Below, piece by piece: positions 8,889 through 17,131 of a stretch of 49,112 nucleotides of DNA. Position numbers and translations under genes: made by a program. The notes below the pieces were generated by a model, which saw nothing but the letters and a program-made list of their open reading frames with translations, did not search any database and had not been told where the DNA came from. The stretch is from Bryobacter sp. CoA8 C33. Its GTDB lineage: Bacteria; Acidobacteriota; Terriglobia; Bryobacterales; Bryobacteraceae. The stretch is taken from the NCBI GenBank assembly GCA_019931185.1, contig JAINDK010000024.1, positions 1 through 49,112 on the forward strand, read 5' to 3'. How positions within the stretch are numbered: the first letter of the stretch is position 1; each line of letters opens with the position of its first letter.

Positions 8889-10112
8889 CTACTCCGATTT
8901 TTTTTCCGGCACCGGCGGTGCGGTGTCTATTACCACCTTGCTACCCGTATCGAGCCGCGGCAGGTTCGTCGTCGCTACTGTTTCCCCCGCGCTGATCCCT
9001 TCCAGGATTTCCACTTCCCCGTCAAAGCGCTCTCCTACCTTTATTTCCCGCGCCTCGATCACCCCTTCCTTGATCACATACGCCTTGTTCGAACCCAGCA
9101 CATACTGTACTGCCCGCGATGGCAACAGTATGATCGTCTCGGCCTTGTCCGTCGGGATCCGTGCTCGTGCATACGATCCCGGCTTCAGCCTCATCCCCGG
9201 ATTGTTAATCAGCGCCTCGGCCACGAAAGTGCGCTTGGCCTGATCGACCGTCGGCGATACCCGCCAGATCTTGCCGTTGAATTTTTGCCCTTCAAACGCC
9301 TCCACTTCCACCTGCGCCACCTGTCCCACCTTCACCCACGGCGCCATCCGTTCCGGCACATCCAGCCGCAGCCGCAGCGGGTCGGTCTTCACCAGCGTCA
9401 TCAACGGCGTATTGGCCCGTACGAATTGTCCCACCGTCACCTGCCGCTCCTTGATGCTCGCCGCAAACGGCGCATACACCGTCGTGTCCCGCAGCTTCTT
9501 GCGCTGCAAGTCCACCACCGCCTTGAACCGTTCCACTTCCTGTATCAGATTCCGCGTCTGGTTTACCACCGAGTCCAGACCCGCCTTCGCCGAATTGAAC
9601 CGCGCTTGTGCTTGATCGAGGTCCGCCTGCGCTCCGATTCCCTGGTCGCGCAACTCCCGCGTCCGCTTATACCGCTGCTCGGCATCGAAAAGATCCGCCT
9701 CCGCCCGCCTCACATCGGGCGTCGTCTTCACGTCCTGCACCCGGTCGGTTTCCTTCGACAAGCCTAGCCGCTCCAGGCTCGAGCGCAGTTGCGCTTCGTT
9801 TTGCGCCAGCAGATAACGCTGCTCCTCGTCCGAGATATGCACCATCATCTGGCCCTTGTTGACAAAGTCCCCCAAGTCCACATCCACCCGGTCCACCCGC
9901 CCGTCAATCTCCGCGCTCACGATCGTCTCATCGAGCGGAAAGAGCGTCCCCACGCTCTCTACCGTCCTCTTGATCACTTTCTCCCGCGCCTCCGCCGCCT
10001 TCACCTTCAGCGGACCCGATTCCTTTCGCGCCGCCGGGGCGGCAGCTTCCTTGTTGCAGCCCGTGAGGCTCAAAAACATCACGATTCCGGTAATAGCAAG
10101 ATGACGGCGCAT
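8889..10112 (-). CDS. RND efflux periplasmic adaptor lipoprotein (HlyD/MFP family)
   Basis: The product is a 407-aa membrane-fusion protein. The N-terminus is a lipoprotein signal with lipobox LTGC followed by Asn. A biotinyl-lipoyl-like segment comes next (SAEIDGRVDRVDVDLGDFV, then GQMMVHI), followed by a long alpha-helical hairpin (about residues 105-210). The return beta-barrel segments include TVYAPFAASIKERQVTVG and KPGSYARARIPTD. It would link an inner-membrane pump to an outer-membrane channel. Neither partner is adjacent. The MMPL-type protein at 46794 is of a different class and far away. I chose ATG 10112 over an upstream TTG at 10124. Confidence 0.93.
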   Translation of the reverse strand: MRRHLAITGIVMFLSLTGCNKEAAAPAARKESGPLKVKAAEAREKVIKRTVESVGTLFPLDETIVSAEIDGRVDRVDVDLGDFVNKGQMMVHISDEEQRYLLAQNEAQLRSSLERLGLSKETDRVQDVKTTPDVRRAEADLFDAEQRYKRTRELRDQGIGAQADLDQAQARFNSAKAGLDSVVNQTRNLIQEVERFKAVVDLQRKKLRDTTVYAPFAASIKERQVTVGQFVRANTPLMTLVKTDPLRLRLDVPERMAPWVKVGQVAQVEVEAFEGQKFNGKIWRVSPTVDQAKRTFVAEALINNPGMRLKPGSYARARIPTDKAETIILLPSRAVQYVLGSNKAYVIKEGVIEAREIKVGERFDGEVEILEGISAGETVATTNLPRLDTGSKVVIDTAPPVPEKKSE

Positions 10113-10175
10113 TGGATTAAACAATTCTTACAAGTTTAGCCGCAGCTCCGCCAGTGCGAAATGCAATTTGACGCC

Positions 10176-10205
10176 TTGACGAAACTGTCACCACATCGTT
10201 GTGAT
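10176..10205 (+). promoter_or_regulatory. Candidate sigma-70-type promoter for the acyltransferase gene
   Basis: TTGACG at 10176-10181 matches five of six -35 bases. After an 18-bp spacer, TGTGAT at 10200-10205 matches four of six -10 bases. A second TTGACG lies 8 bp upstream. Transcription would start near 10212, which makes ATG 10243 the only usable early start. This is sequence similarity only. Confidence 0.35.
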
Positions 10206-10242
10206 GCCGACATTTAGCCAATGCATCCTCAGTGGAATCTCT

Positions 10243-12042
10243 ATGAAGAGCCCTGAGTTGTCCCGTCCCGCTCCATTCCGCGGCGCTTTCGCCAAGGTCC
10301 TGCCAGAACAAGTTCCGCAACCCCTCTTTGATGCGCTGATGAAACTGCTACAGGTGGAAAAGACGGATTTTCTTTACCAAGAGTTACACCAAGGGTCGGC
10401 GGAAACTTTCTGCGACCGACTCCTCACCGCCTTAGACGTTCACATCGAACTCGGCGAACAAGACCGTCAGCGGATCCCTCTGACCGGACCAGTCCTCGCC
10501 GTGGCCAATCATCCCTATGGAATTGTGGAAGGCGTCGCCTTGGCGCGTCTACTGCCCCGCATCCGTCCGAATGTCAAGATACTCGCTAATGGCGTTTTGG
10601 CGGGCTTTGCCGAACTTGCAGGCCACATCATCTGCGTCGATCCTTTCGGTGGTCCAGCAGCAAAGCGCTCCAACGCGCGGGGAATGCGCAAGGCGTTGCA
10701 ATGGCTTCAGCAGGGCGGCCTGCTGCTGGTCTTTCCTTCCGGTGAAGTTTCGCAATTGAAGCTTCAATTCCCGCGTATTGAAGTATCTGATCCAGCCTGG
10801 AACCCGATGATGGCCCGTCTGCTGCGCCGTAGCCGCGCTACTGCCTTGCCGGTTTTTATTTCGGGTCGCAATAGCGCTCTATTTCAACTCGCGGGGCTTA
10901 TTCACCCCCGCTTACGCACGGCGCTGCTGCCCCATGAGTTGCTAAACAAACAACACCGCTCGATTGAACTCCGTTGCGCTGAGCCGATCAGTGCCCGGCG
11001 TCTGGCGGCCTTCACCGATGACCGCTCGCTGGTGGATCACCTTCGCTGGCGGACCTATCTTCTGGGCAAACGCGGACGCGCTCTTCCGCTACATCGTCCC
11101 TCCCCCGGGCTTCCTCTTGCAGTCCCAATAGCCGCTGAAGTGATCGAACGGGAGCTCCCGTCGGAGGTTCTTCTGCAAGCGGGAGGATTTCAAGTGTTTC
11201 TCGCCTGCGGCGCCGATATCCCCAACACCTTGCGCGAGATCGGCAGGCTCCGCGAACAGAGCTTCCGGCTTGCCGGGGAGGGAACAGGCAAATCCCTTGA
11301 CCTCGACCTTTTCGATCCTCACTATCATCATATTTATCTCTGGGACAGCGTCCAGCGCCAGATCGCCGGGGCCTACCGGCTGGGGCTAGTGAGCTCGATC
11401 CTGCCGTTGCGCGGCATTGAGGGCCTTTATACGAATACCCTGTTTTCCTTCCAGCGTGAATTCCTCGATCGTCTTGGCCCTGCTATCGAACTTGGGCGCA
11501 GTTTTATTAGTCCTGCCTACCAGCGTGCGTTTCAGCCCTTGCTTCTTCTGTGGCAGGGAATCGGAGCTTTTGTACTCCGCCAATCCCCCGCCCATGTGCT
11601 CTTCGGCCCGGTCAGCATCAGTGCTGACTATACTCCGCTCTCCCGCAGCCTGATGGTGCGCATTCTCTCGCGCCACAATGGTCATCCTGAACGTTCACAC
11701 TTGGTCCGTCCGCGACGTCCAACGCGTCCCGGTTCGGATCCCGTGCTGCCTCCCGGTTGCAGCCCCGAAGAGCTTTCTGACCTGATCGCGGGCATCGAGC
11801 CGGACGGCAAGTCGATCCCGGTGCTTCTGCGTCACTACCTCAAATTAGGAGGGCAAATCCTGGCTTTCAACGTCGATCCAAAATTCGGACATTGCCTCGA
11901 CGGCCTAATCGTCGTCGATCTCGCTCAAGCAAACCCCCGGCTTCTCGAACGATATATGGGCACCCGCGGCGCAACCCTCTTCCTAGACCAGAATCGTGAA
12001 CGCCGCCTCCGGTACGGCGCCCCGCTCCACCCGCCGGTATAA
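10243..12042 (+). CDS. Fused PlsC-like acyltransferase and GNAT acyltransferase, OlsF-like
   Basis: This 599-aa protein joins two acyltransferases. The N-terminal half (about residues 60-290) is a glycerophosphate/lyso-lipid acyltransferase fold. NHPYGIVEG (about 88) stands in for the HX4D box, and VFPSGEVSQ (about 164) for the substrate-binding FPEG box. The C-terminal half (about 320-560) resembles the GNAT-type OlsB/hemolysin group, with LREIGRLREQSFRLAGEG and SFISPAYQR. This order matches OlsF, which makes ornithine lipid in two steps. In that family the C-terminal domain N-acylates ornithine and the N-terminal domain adds the second chain. The amino-acid substrate here is an inference. 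ATG 10243 is preferred over GTG 10201 because of the promoter position. Codon use is flatter than in other + genes of the window. The 3' end overlaps mqnE by 60 bp, convergently. Confidence 0.8.
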   Translation: MKSPELSRPAPFRGAFAKVLPEQVPQPLFDALMKLLQVEKTDFLYQELHQGSAETFCDRLLTALDVHIELGEQDRQRIPLTGPVLAVANHPYGIVEGVALARLLPRIRPNVKILANGVLAGFAELAGHIICVDPFGGPAAKRSNARGMRKALQWLQQGGLLLVFPSGEVSQLKLQFPRIEVSDPAWNPMMARLLRRSRATALPVFISGRNSALFQLAGLIHPRLRTALLPHELLNKQHRSIELRCAEPISARRLAAFTDDRSLVDHLRWRTYLLGKRGRALPLHRPSPGLPLAVPIAAEVIERELPSEVLLQAGGFQVFLACGADIPNTLREIGRLREQSFRLAGEGTGKSLDLDLFDPHYHHIYLWDSVQRQIAGAYRLGLVSSILPLRGIEGLYTNTLFSFQREFLDRLGPAIELGRSFISPAYQRAFQPLLLLWQGIGAFVLRQSPAHVLFGPVSISADYTPLSRSLMVRILSRHNGHPERSHLVRPRRPTRPGSDPVLPPGCSPEELSDLIAGIEPDGKSIPVLLRHYLKLGGQILAFNVDPKFGHCLDGLIVVDLAQANPRLLERYMGTRGATLFLDQNRERRLRYGAPLHPPV

Positions 12043-13101
12043 AGTGTCGCGCTCGACCGGCTCCCGGCCCGCTTCCCGAATTAAGCGCTCCAACTCGTCC
12101 CGCCTCAGGCTTTGGCTCGTCGTCGCCCCCGCGTCGTGATAGATCTTTTCCTCCACCACCGTCCCGTCCAGATCGTCCGATCCAAACCGCTGCGCAATTT
12201 GCGCCATCCGCGGCGTCATCATGATCCAATACGCCTTGATATGTGGGATGTTGTCGAGCAGCAACCGCGCAATCGCAATGTTCTTGATATCGTCAAAACC
12301 GCTCGTCGGCGGGATGTGGTGCAGCGGTGTGTTCGCCGGATGAAATGCCAGCGGAATAAACGTCTGAAATCCCTTCGTGTCATCCTGCAATGCCCTCAGC
12401 CGCAGCAGATGGTCCACCCGGTCTTCCTCCGACTCCACATGCCCATAAAGCATCGTGCAATTCGAGTGCAACCCCAGTGCGTGAGCCTCCCGCGCCGTCT
12501 CAATCCAGGCGTTGCCGTCGATCTTGTGATCGCAGATGATCCGCCTTACCGGCTCAGCGAAAATCTCCGCCCCCCCGCCCGGCAGAGAATCCATCCCCGC
12601 TTCCTTCAATTTCTCCAACACCTGCCGGATCGTCTGCTTCGTCCGCGTCGCGAAATACCCGATCTCCACCATCGTGAACGCCTTTAAATGCACCCGCGGA
12701 AACCGCTGCTTCAAGCCCCGCAGCAACTCGCAATACCAGTCCAGCGTCAGCGTCGGGTGCAGCCCGCCCACGATGTGAAACTCCGTCACCGCCTCCGTCC
12801 ATCCCCTGCCAGCCACCTCCCAGGCTTGCTCGAGCGACATCGTATAGCCGTCCGGGTCCCGCACTTGCTTGCCAAACGCGCACAGCTTGCACTGTGCCAC
12901 GCACACGTCGGTCGGATTGATGTGCCGGTTCACATTGAAAAATGTCGCATTCCCGTTGATCCGCTCCCGCACCACATTCGCCATCGCCCCCAGCCCCAGG
13001 ATGTCCGGCGATCGGTACATCGTCACCCCATCCTCGAAGCTCAATCGCTCCCCGCTCATCACCTTGTCGTGTATCGGCCGTAGCCGCTGATCGTCAAACA
13101 T
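11983..13101 (-). CDS. mqnE: Aminofutalosine synthase MqnE (radical SAM)
   Basis: MqnE joins the enolpyruvyl-chorismate product of MqnA to the adenosyl group of SAM to make aminofutalosine, the second step of the futalosine route to menaquinone. The 372-aa product carries the radical-SAM cluster motif CVAQCKLC (CX3CX2C, about residues 68-75). It also has the MqnE-type blocks FHIVGGLHPTL, LPGGGAEIF, GHVESEEDRVDHLL and EEKIYHDAGATT. The last separates it from MqnC. ATG 13101 has GAGGT 8 bp upstream and overlaps the prenyltransferase stop by 8 bp. A TTG at 13146 would extend the protein but has no ribosome binding site. Confidence 0.93.
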   Translation of the reverse strand: MFDDQRLRPIHDKVMSGERLSFEDGVTMYRSPDILGLGAMANVVRERINGNATFFNVNRHINPTDVCVAQCKLCAFGKQVRDPDGYTMSLEQAWEVAGRGWTEAVTEFHIVGGLHPTLTLDWYCELLRGLKQRFPRVHLKAFTMVEIGYFATRTKQTIRQVLEKLKEAGMDSLPGGGAEIFAEPVRRIICDHKIDGNAWIETAREAHALGLHSNCTMLYGHVESEEDRVDHLLRLRALQDDTKGFQTFIPLAFHPANTPLHHIPPTSGFDDIKNIAIARLLLDNIPHIKAYWIMMTPRMAQIAQRFGSDDLDGTVVEEKIYHDAGATTSQSLRRDELERLIREAGREPVERDTLYRRVERGAVPEAAFTILV

Positions 13102-13993
13102 TGCGATATACCTCGATTGCCATTCCGGCGAAATACGCGATCCCAATAAAGCCGTTCACCGTGAAAAACGCCAGATCCACCTTGCTCATATCCTGAGCAC
13201 TCACCAGCGAGTGCTCATACAAAAGCAGCGCCGCCACCGGCCACGCCGGCCAAATGCTCAATCCATACACCCAGCTCAGCCCCATCAGCAGCAGCACCGT
13301 CACCACGTGAAATCCCCGGCTCAGCAGCAGCGCCTGCTCGATACCCCAACGCGCCGGTATGCTGTACAGCCCCTCCCGCCGGTCGAAATCCACATCCTGG
13401 CAGGCATATATGATGTCAAAGCCCGCCGTCCAGAACAACACCGCCCCGCTCAGCAATCCGATTCGCCAATCCAATCCGCCCGTCACGGCAATCCAGGCCG
13501 CCGCCGGTGCAATCCCCAGGCTCAGCCCCAATACCAGGTGCGCCGATGCCGTAAAACGCTTCGTGTAGCTGTAAAACAGAATCACGCCCAGCGCCACCGG
13601 ACTCAGCGCCAGACACAGCCCGTTTAGCATCCCGCTTGCCAGAAAAAACACCCCGGCCGACAAACTCAGAAATCCCCACGCAAACGCCCGGCTCAGACTT
13701 CCGCTCGGGATGTGCCGGTTCGCCGTGCGCGGGTTCCGCGCGTCGATCGCCGCGTCCAGAATCCGGTTGAACGTCATCGCCGCGCTCCGCGCCCCCACCA
13801 TCGCCGCCACAATCCAAACTAGCTTCCCCCAAGGCCCCGCCAGTGCAAATCCCTCTTCCCGCCACCCCAACATCGCCCCGGTTAGGGCAAACGGCAACGC
13901 GAAAATCGAATGCTCGAACTTGATCATATCGAGCGTCCGGCGAACTTTTTCCCAAAATCGCACGCTTGCGCCAATCGATGTTGTTTGTGTCAT
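13094..13993 (-). CDS. mqnP: UbiA-family prenyltransferase, probable menaquinone-pathway MqnP
   Basis: The product is a 299-aa integral membrane protein with about eight hydrophobic segments. Both aspartate-rich prenyl-diphosphate motifs are present: NRILDAAIDARNPRT (NxxxDxxxD type) and DIIYACQDVDFDRREG. Such enzymes attach a polyprenyl chain to an aromatic acid. The 8-bp overlap with mqnE points to menaquinone synthesis by the futalosine route, where MqnP prenylates dihydroxy-6-naphthoate. The assignment as MqnP rather than UbiA rests on this linkage. I chose ATG 13993 because the longer form needs a TTG at 14056 inside the divergent DUF192 gene. Confidence 0.85.
   Translation of the reverse strand: MTQTTSIGASVRFWEKVRRTLDMIKFEHSIFALPFALTGAMLGWREEGFALAGPWGKLVWIVAAMVGARSAAMTFNRILDAAIDARNPRTANRHIPSGSLSRAFAWGFLSLSAGVFFLASGMLNGLCLALSPVALGVILFYSYTKRFTASAHLVLGLSLGIAPAAAWIAVTGGLDWRIGLLSGAVLFWTAGFDIIYACQDVDFDRREGLYSIPARWGIEQALLLSRGFHVVTVLLLMGLSWVYGLSIWPAWPVAALLLYEHSLVSAQDMSKVDLAFFTVNGFIGIAYFAGMAIEVYRNV
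13110..13114 (-). promoter_or_regulatory. Ribosome binding site of mqnE
   Basis: GAGGT on the minus strand, 8 bp before ATG 13101. It decides the start of mqnE in favour of 13101 over TTG 13146 and lies inside the end of the prenyltransferase gene, so the two are probably translationally coupled. Confidence 0.6.
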
Positions 13994-14019
13994 GCCGGAA
14001 TCCACTACTATTTTATTGG

Positions 14020-14469
14020 ATGCGCTTTTTTCTTCTCTGCTGTACGATTGCGGCAACTCTTGCCTCCTGTTCGCGCCAGGATCAGGCAGACCGCTTCCTG
14101 CTCCGGCAGGTTGATATGCCCAATGGCGGCAAGCTGTACGCCGAAGCTGCCGTCGAGCATGTCGAGATGATCCGTGGCCTCATGTTCCGCGACAGCATGC
14201 CTCAAGATCGAGGCATGCTCTTTTTGCACAACAAGATGGGCCGCTACCCATACTGGATGTTTCAGGTTCGCATCCCTCTCGACATCATCTGGCTCGACAA
14301 GAATAAAGTGGTTGTCGAAATCCTCTCCAACGTCCCCCCCTGCCCCCACACCAAGGCCAGCGAGTGTCCCCAACACGGCGGCAATCAGGACGCCCAGTTC
14401 GTCCTCGAGCTCAATGCCGGCCGTGCCGCCTACTACGGCGTCCAGATCGGATCAAAGATAGACTTTTAG
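14020..14469 (+). CDS. DUF192 lipoprotein
   Basis: The product is a 149-aa exported protein with a lipoprotein signal (RFFLLCCTIAATLASC, cleavage before Cys). The mature part is a DUF192 domain, with the family's typical RGLMFRDSMPQDRGMLFLH, the aromatic segment YPYWMFQVRIPLDIIWLD, and VLELNAGRAAYYG near the end. DUF192 proteins form a small beta barrel of unknown function. ATG 14020 is chosen for the signal peptide. Only 26 bp separate it from the divergent prenyltransferase start. LarB follows 4 bp after its stop. Confidence 0.88.
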   Translation: MRFFLLCCTIAATLASCSRQDQADRFLLRQVDMPNGGKLYAEAAVEHVEMIRGLMFRDSMPQDRGMLFLHNKMGRYPYWMFQVRIPLDIIWLDKNKVVVEILSNVPPCPHTKASECPQHGGNQDAQFVLELNAGRAAYYGVQIGSKIDF

Positions 14470-14473
14470 GTAT

Positions 14474-15220
14474 ATGAATCAGGAACAAATTCTCGCCCTC
14501 TTCGAAAAGGTCCGTACCGGCGAACTCACGCCCGAAGCCGCCACCGTCCAGATGAAGCACATGCCTTTCGAGGACATCGAGTTCGCCAAGGTAGACCACC
14601 ACCGTGCCCTCCGCCATGGCATGCCGGAAGTGATTTTCGGACAAGGCAAGACTCCCCCGCAAATTGCCGCTATTGCCGAACGCATTGCCGCCAAGGGCCA
14701 CAACGTCCTCGCCACCCGTATCACCGAAGAGGCCGCACGCGCCATCCAGGAAAAATTGCCCGAAGCCGTCTACCACCCTCTCAGCCGCCTCCTCATCCTC
14801 AAGCGCGAAGTCAAAATGATCGGCAAGGGCCAGATCCTCGTCATCTGCGCCGGCACCGCCGACCTCCCTGTTGCCGAAGAAGCCCGCCTCACCGCCGAAC
14901 TTATGGGTAACGATGTCATCGCCGTAGCCGATGTCGGCGTCGCCGGCCTCCATCGCCTCCTCGAACAGCGCGAAAAACTCTGGGCCGCCCGCGTTATCAT
15001 CTGCTGCGCCGGCATGGAAGCCGCCCTTCCTAGCGCCGTCGGTGGCCTTGTCGGCTGTCCGGTCATCGGCGTCCCCACCAGCGTCGGCTACGGCGCGCAC
15101 TTCAATGGCCTCGCTTCCTTGCTATCCATGTTGAATTCCTGCGCGTCTAATGTAACAACGGTTAATATCGACAACGGCTTCGGTGCCGCCTACGTCGCAA
15201 CACTCATCAACCGCATTTAG
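14474..15220 (+). CDS. larB: Nickel-pincer cofactor biosynthesis protein LarB
   Basis: LarB carboxylates and hydrolyses nicotinic acid adenine dinucleotide to pyridinium-3,5-biscarboxylic acid mononucleotide, the first step towards the nickel-pincer nucleotide of lactate racemase and relatives. The 248-aa product has the family's N-terminal helical part with FEDIEFAKVDHHRALRHGMPE, then the PurE-like domain with ICAGTADLPVAEEA, CAGMEAALPSAVGGLVGCPV and VGYGAHFNGLASLLSMLNSC. The first of these PurE-like motifs lies near residue 123. It begins 4 bp after the DUF192 stop with AGGT overlapping that stop codon. LarC and LarE, needed to finish the cofactor, are not in the window, nor is a LarA-type enzyme. 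Confidence 0.95.
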   Translation: MNQEQILALFEKVRTGELTPEAATVQMKHMPFEDIEFAKVDHHRALRHGMPEVIFGQGKTPPQIAAIAERIAAKGHNVLATRITEEAARAIQEKLPEAVYHPLSRLLILKREVKMIGKGQILVICAGTADLPVAEEARLTAELMGNDVIAVADVGVAGLHRLLEQREKLWAARVIICCAGMEAALPSAVGGLVGCPVIGVPTSVGYGAHFNGLASLLSMLNSCASNVTTVNIDNGFGAAYVATLINRI

Positions 15221-15227
15221 GATCTGC

Positions 15228-16220
15228 ATGAAATTTACCCTGCTGGCGTCCTGGGCCTTGCTCGCCGCCGCGCAAACCGCGCCTCCGCCCCTCGTTCCCC
15301 TCGATAAACTCAACATTCCCAAAGCGGAAGAAGGCGTTGCTGACGCGGATCAACCCCAGGCCGCCAGCCTGAACGGCAACGCGCTTTTTGGCGTTCGTGA
15401 CAAGGAGGGCAAGATCACTGCCGCCCTCGCCGTCATGAACCAGGACGCCTCCAACCCCAATCTCCGCCTCGCCGCCGGACGCACCATCGACGCCTTCCTG
15501 CGCTTTAACGAATCCATTCCAATTTACGGCGATGGCATCGAAAAATTTCCCAAGGACTACCGCTTCCCTCGCCTCCGCGGTCAACGCCACATCTCGATCC
15601 GCTACTTCCGCGAGGCCATTGCCGACCTCGAAAAAGCCGTCCAGCTCGCCCCCAATTCCTTCGACGCCGCCTACTACCTCGGTCTCGCCTACTACTTCCA
15701 GGGCGAGCACGATCGCGCCGCCTCCTCCTTTGCCCGCTGTGAAGCCCAAACCGAAAAGCCGCTTGCCGGGAAAGCCGACCTGCTCGGCGGCCGCTCCTGC
15801 GAAACCATCCGTCAGGACCCCAATGTCCTCGTTCCTCTTCAGTATTGGCGCTACCTCGCCCTCCGCCGCAGCGGCAACATGGAGGCCGCCCGCAACTACC
15901 TCAACACCGTCGACCCCAATCTCACCGTCTCCTCCGCTCGCCCCTTCCAGGACGCCCTCCTCTTCTTCCTGGGCAAAAAAGATATCTCGGAACTCCTGGC
16001 CGGCGCCAACGAAGGCGGCCGCGACTTCCTCACCCGCTCCACCGCCGCCGCTACCTTCCTGTTCACCGAAGGCGAGCGGGCCCAAGCCTGCAGCATCTGG
16101 GCCCGCAACGCCATGGACCAGAACTGGGATCACCTCGGAGTCATCAATTCTGAAGCCGAATACTGGCGCAACAGCCGCGCTGCCTGCGCTCTCTATGGTC
16201 CCCCTCCCGCGAACAAATGA
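15228..16220 (+). CDS. Secreted TPR-containing protein
   Basis: The product is a 330-aa exported protein with a signal peptide (KFTLLASWALLAAAQT). The middle contains helical repeats of TPR type, most clearly the helix pairs around SIRYFREAIADLEKAVQLAPNS and the following YYLGLAYYFQGEHDRAASSF segment (about residues 120-175). TPR proteins bind partner proteins, and nothing catalytic is visible. ATG 15228 lies 7 bp after the larB stop and is preferred over the in-frame ATG at 15183 inside larB. The stop overlaps the next ATG (ATGA at 16217-16220), so this gene is coupled to the DapA-like gene. Confidence 0.82.
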   Translation: MKFTLLASWALLAAAQTAPPPLVPLDKLNIPKAEEGVADADQPQAASLNGNALFGVRDKEGKITAALAVMNQDASNPNLRLAAGRTIDAFLRFNESIPIYGDGIEKFPKDYRFPRLRGQRHISIRYFREAIADLEKAVQLAPNSFDAAYYLGLAYYFQGEHDRAASSFARCEAQTEKPLAGKADLLGGRSCETIRQDPNVLVPLQYWRYLALRRSGNMEAARNYLNTVDPNLTVSSARPFQDALLFFLGKKDISELLAGANEGGRDFLTRSTAAATFLFTEGERAQACSIWARNAMDQNWDHLGVINSEAEYWRNSRAACALYGPPPANK

Positions 16221-17131
16221 AAACCGGCCCTGTCACTTCCCAACACCGCTCCGGTGTGGTTGCCGTCCCGCCCCTGTGCCGCCGCGACGATGGCTCCCTC
16301 GACTGGCCTGAAAATTCCCGCCTCATCGCCCACCTCCGCCAAGGCGGCATTCGCCGCTTCATGTACGGTGGCAACGCCTTCCTCCACCACCTCACCCTGC
16401 TTGAATACGAAGCCTTGCTCGAATGGCTCTCCGCTCTCGATGACGATTCCTGGATCATCCCTGCCGCCGGCCCTTCCTTCGGCCGCCTCATGGACCAGGC
16501 TCCCCTCCTGCGCCGCCACCGCTTCTCCTGCGCCATGGCCCTGCCCTGCGCCGACCCGCGCGATGCCGCCGGCCTCGAAGCTGGCCTCCGCCGCTTCTCC
16601 GACGCCGCCGCCCTCCCCCTCACCGTCTATCTAAAGGAAGAAAACAACCTCGGCGCCGACCCCCTCGCCGGCCTCGATGCCCTCGCCCGCCTTGTTCAGG
16701 ACGGTGTCTGCTGCGCCATCAAATACGCCGTTGTCCGCTCCGCCCCCCTGAACGATCCTTACCTCACCGCCCTGCTCGAGCGCGTCGACCGCCGCTTCGT
16801 CCTCAGCGGCATGGGCGAGCGTCCCGCTCTCGACCACCTCCGCCACCACCAGCTTCCCGGCTTCACCTCCGGCTCGGTCTGCATTGCCCCCGCTCTCAGT
16901 CAATCCCTCTTCGAAGCCTGCCAGCGCCAGGATTGGCCAGCTGCCGCCTCCCTCCGCCAGCGCTTCCTCCCGCTCGAGGATTTCCGCGATGCCAGCGGCC
17001 CTGCTCGCGTCCTCCACGCCGCCGTTGCCCTCGCCGGCATCGCCCACACCGGCCCCATACCCCCCTTCGTCTCGCTTCTGCCCCCCAACTCGCTCGCCGC
17101 CCTCCAGCCCATCGCCCGCGCTCTCCCCTAG
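16217..17131 (+). CDS. Dihydrodipicolinate synthase/N-acetylneuraminate lyase family protein
   Basis: The product is a 304-aa class I aldolase of the DapA family. The Schiff-base lysine is in AIKYAV (about residue 168) and the catalytic Tyr in LTVYLKEEN (about 138), both at the usual spacing. The glycine-rich phosphate-binding loop common near the N-terminus (GTTGE in true DapA) is replaced by YGGNAFLHH. This suggests a substrate other than pyruvate plus aspartate semialdehyde, so I do not call it DapA. Likely substrates are keto-sugar acids or hydroxyproline-type compounds, which is an inference. It overlaps the TPR gene by 4 bp. Its stop shares CTAG with the convergent flavin-reductase gene. 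Confidence 0.85.
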   Translation: MKTGPVTSQHRSGVVAVPPLCRRDDGSLDWPENSRLIAHLRQGGIRRFMYGGNAFLHHLTLLEYEALLEWLSALDDDSWIIPAAGPSFGRLMDQAPLLRRHRFSCAMALPCADPRDAAGLEAGLRRFSDAAALPLTVYLKEENNLGADPLAGLDALARLVQDGVCCAIKYAVVRSAPLNDPYLTALLERVDRRFVLSGMGERPALDHLRHHQLPGFTSGSVCIAPALSQSLFEACQRQDWPAAASLRQRFLPLEDFRDASGPARVLHAAVALAGIAHTGPIPPFVSLLPPNSLAALQPIARALP

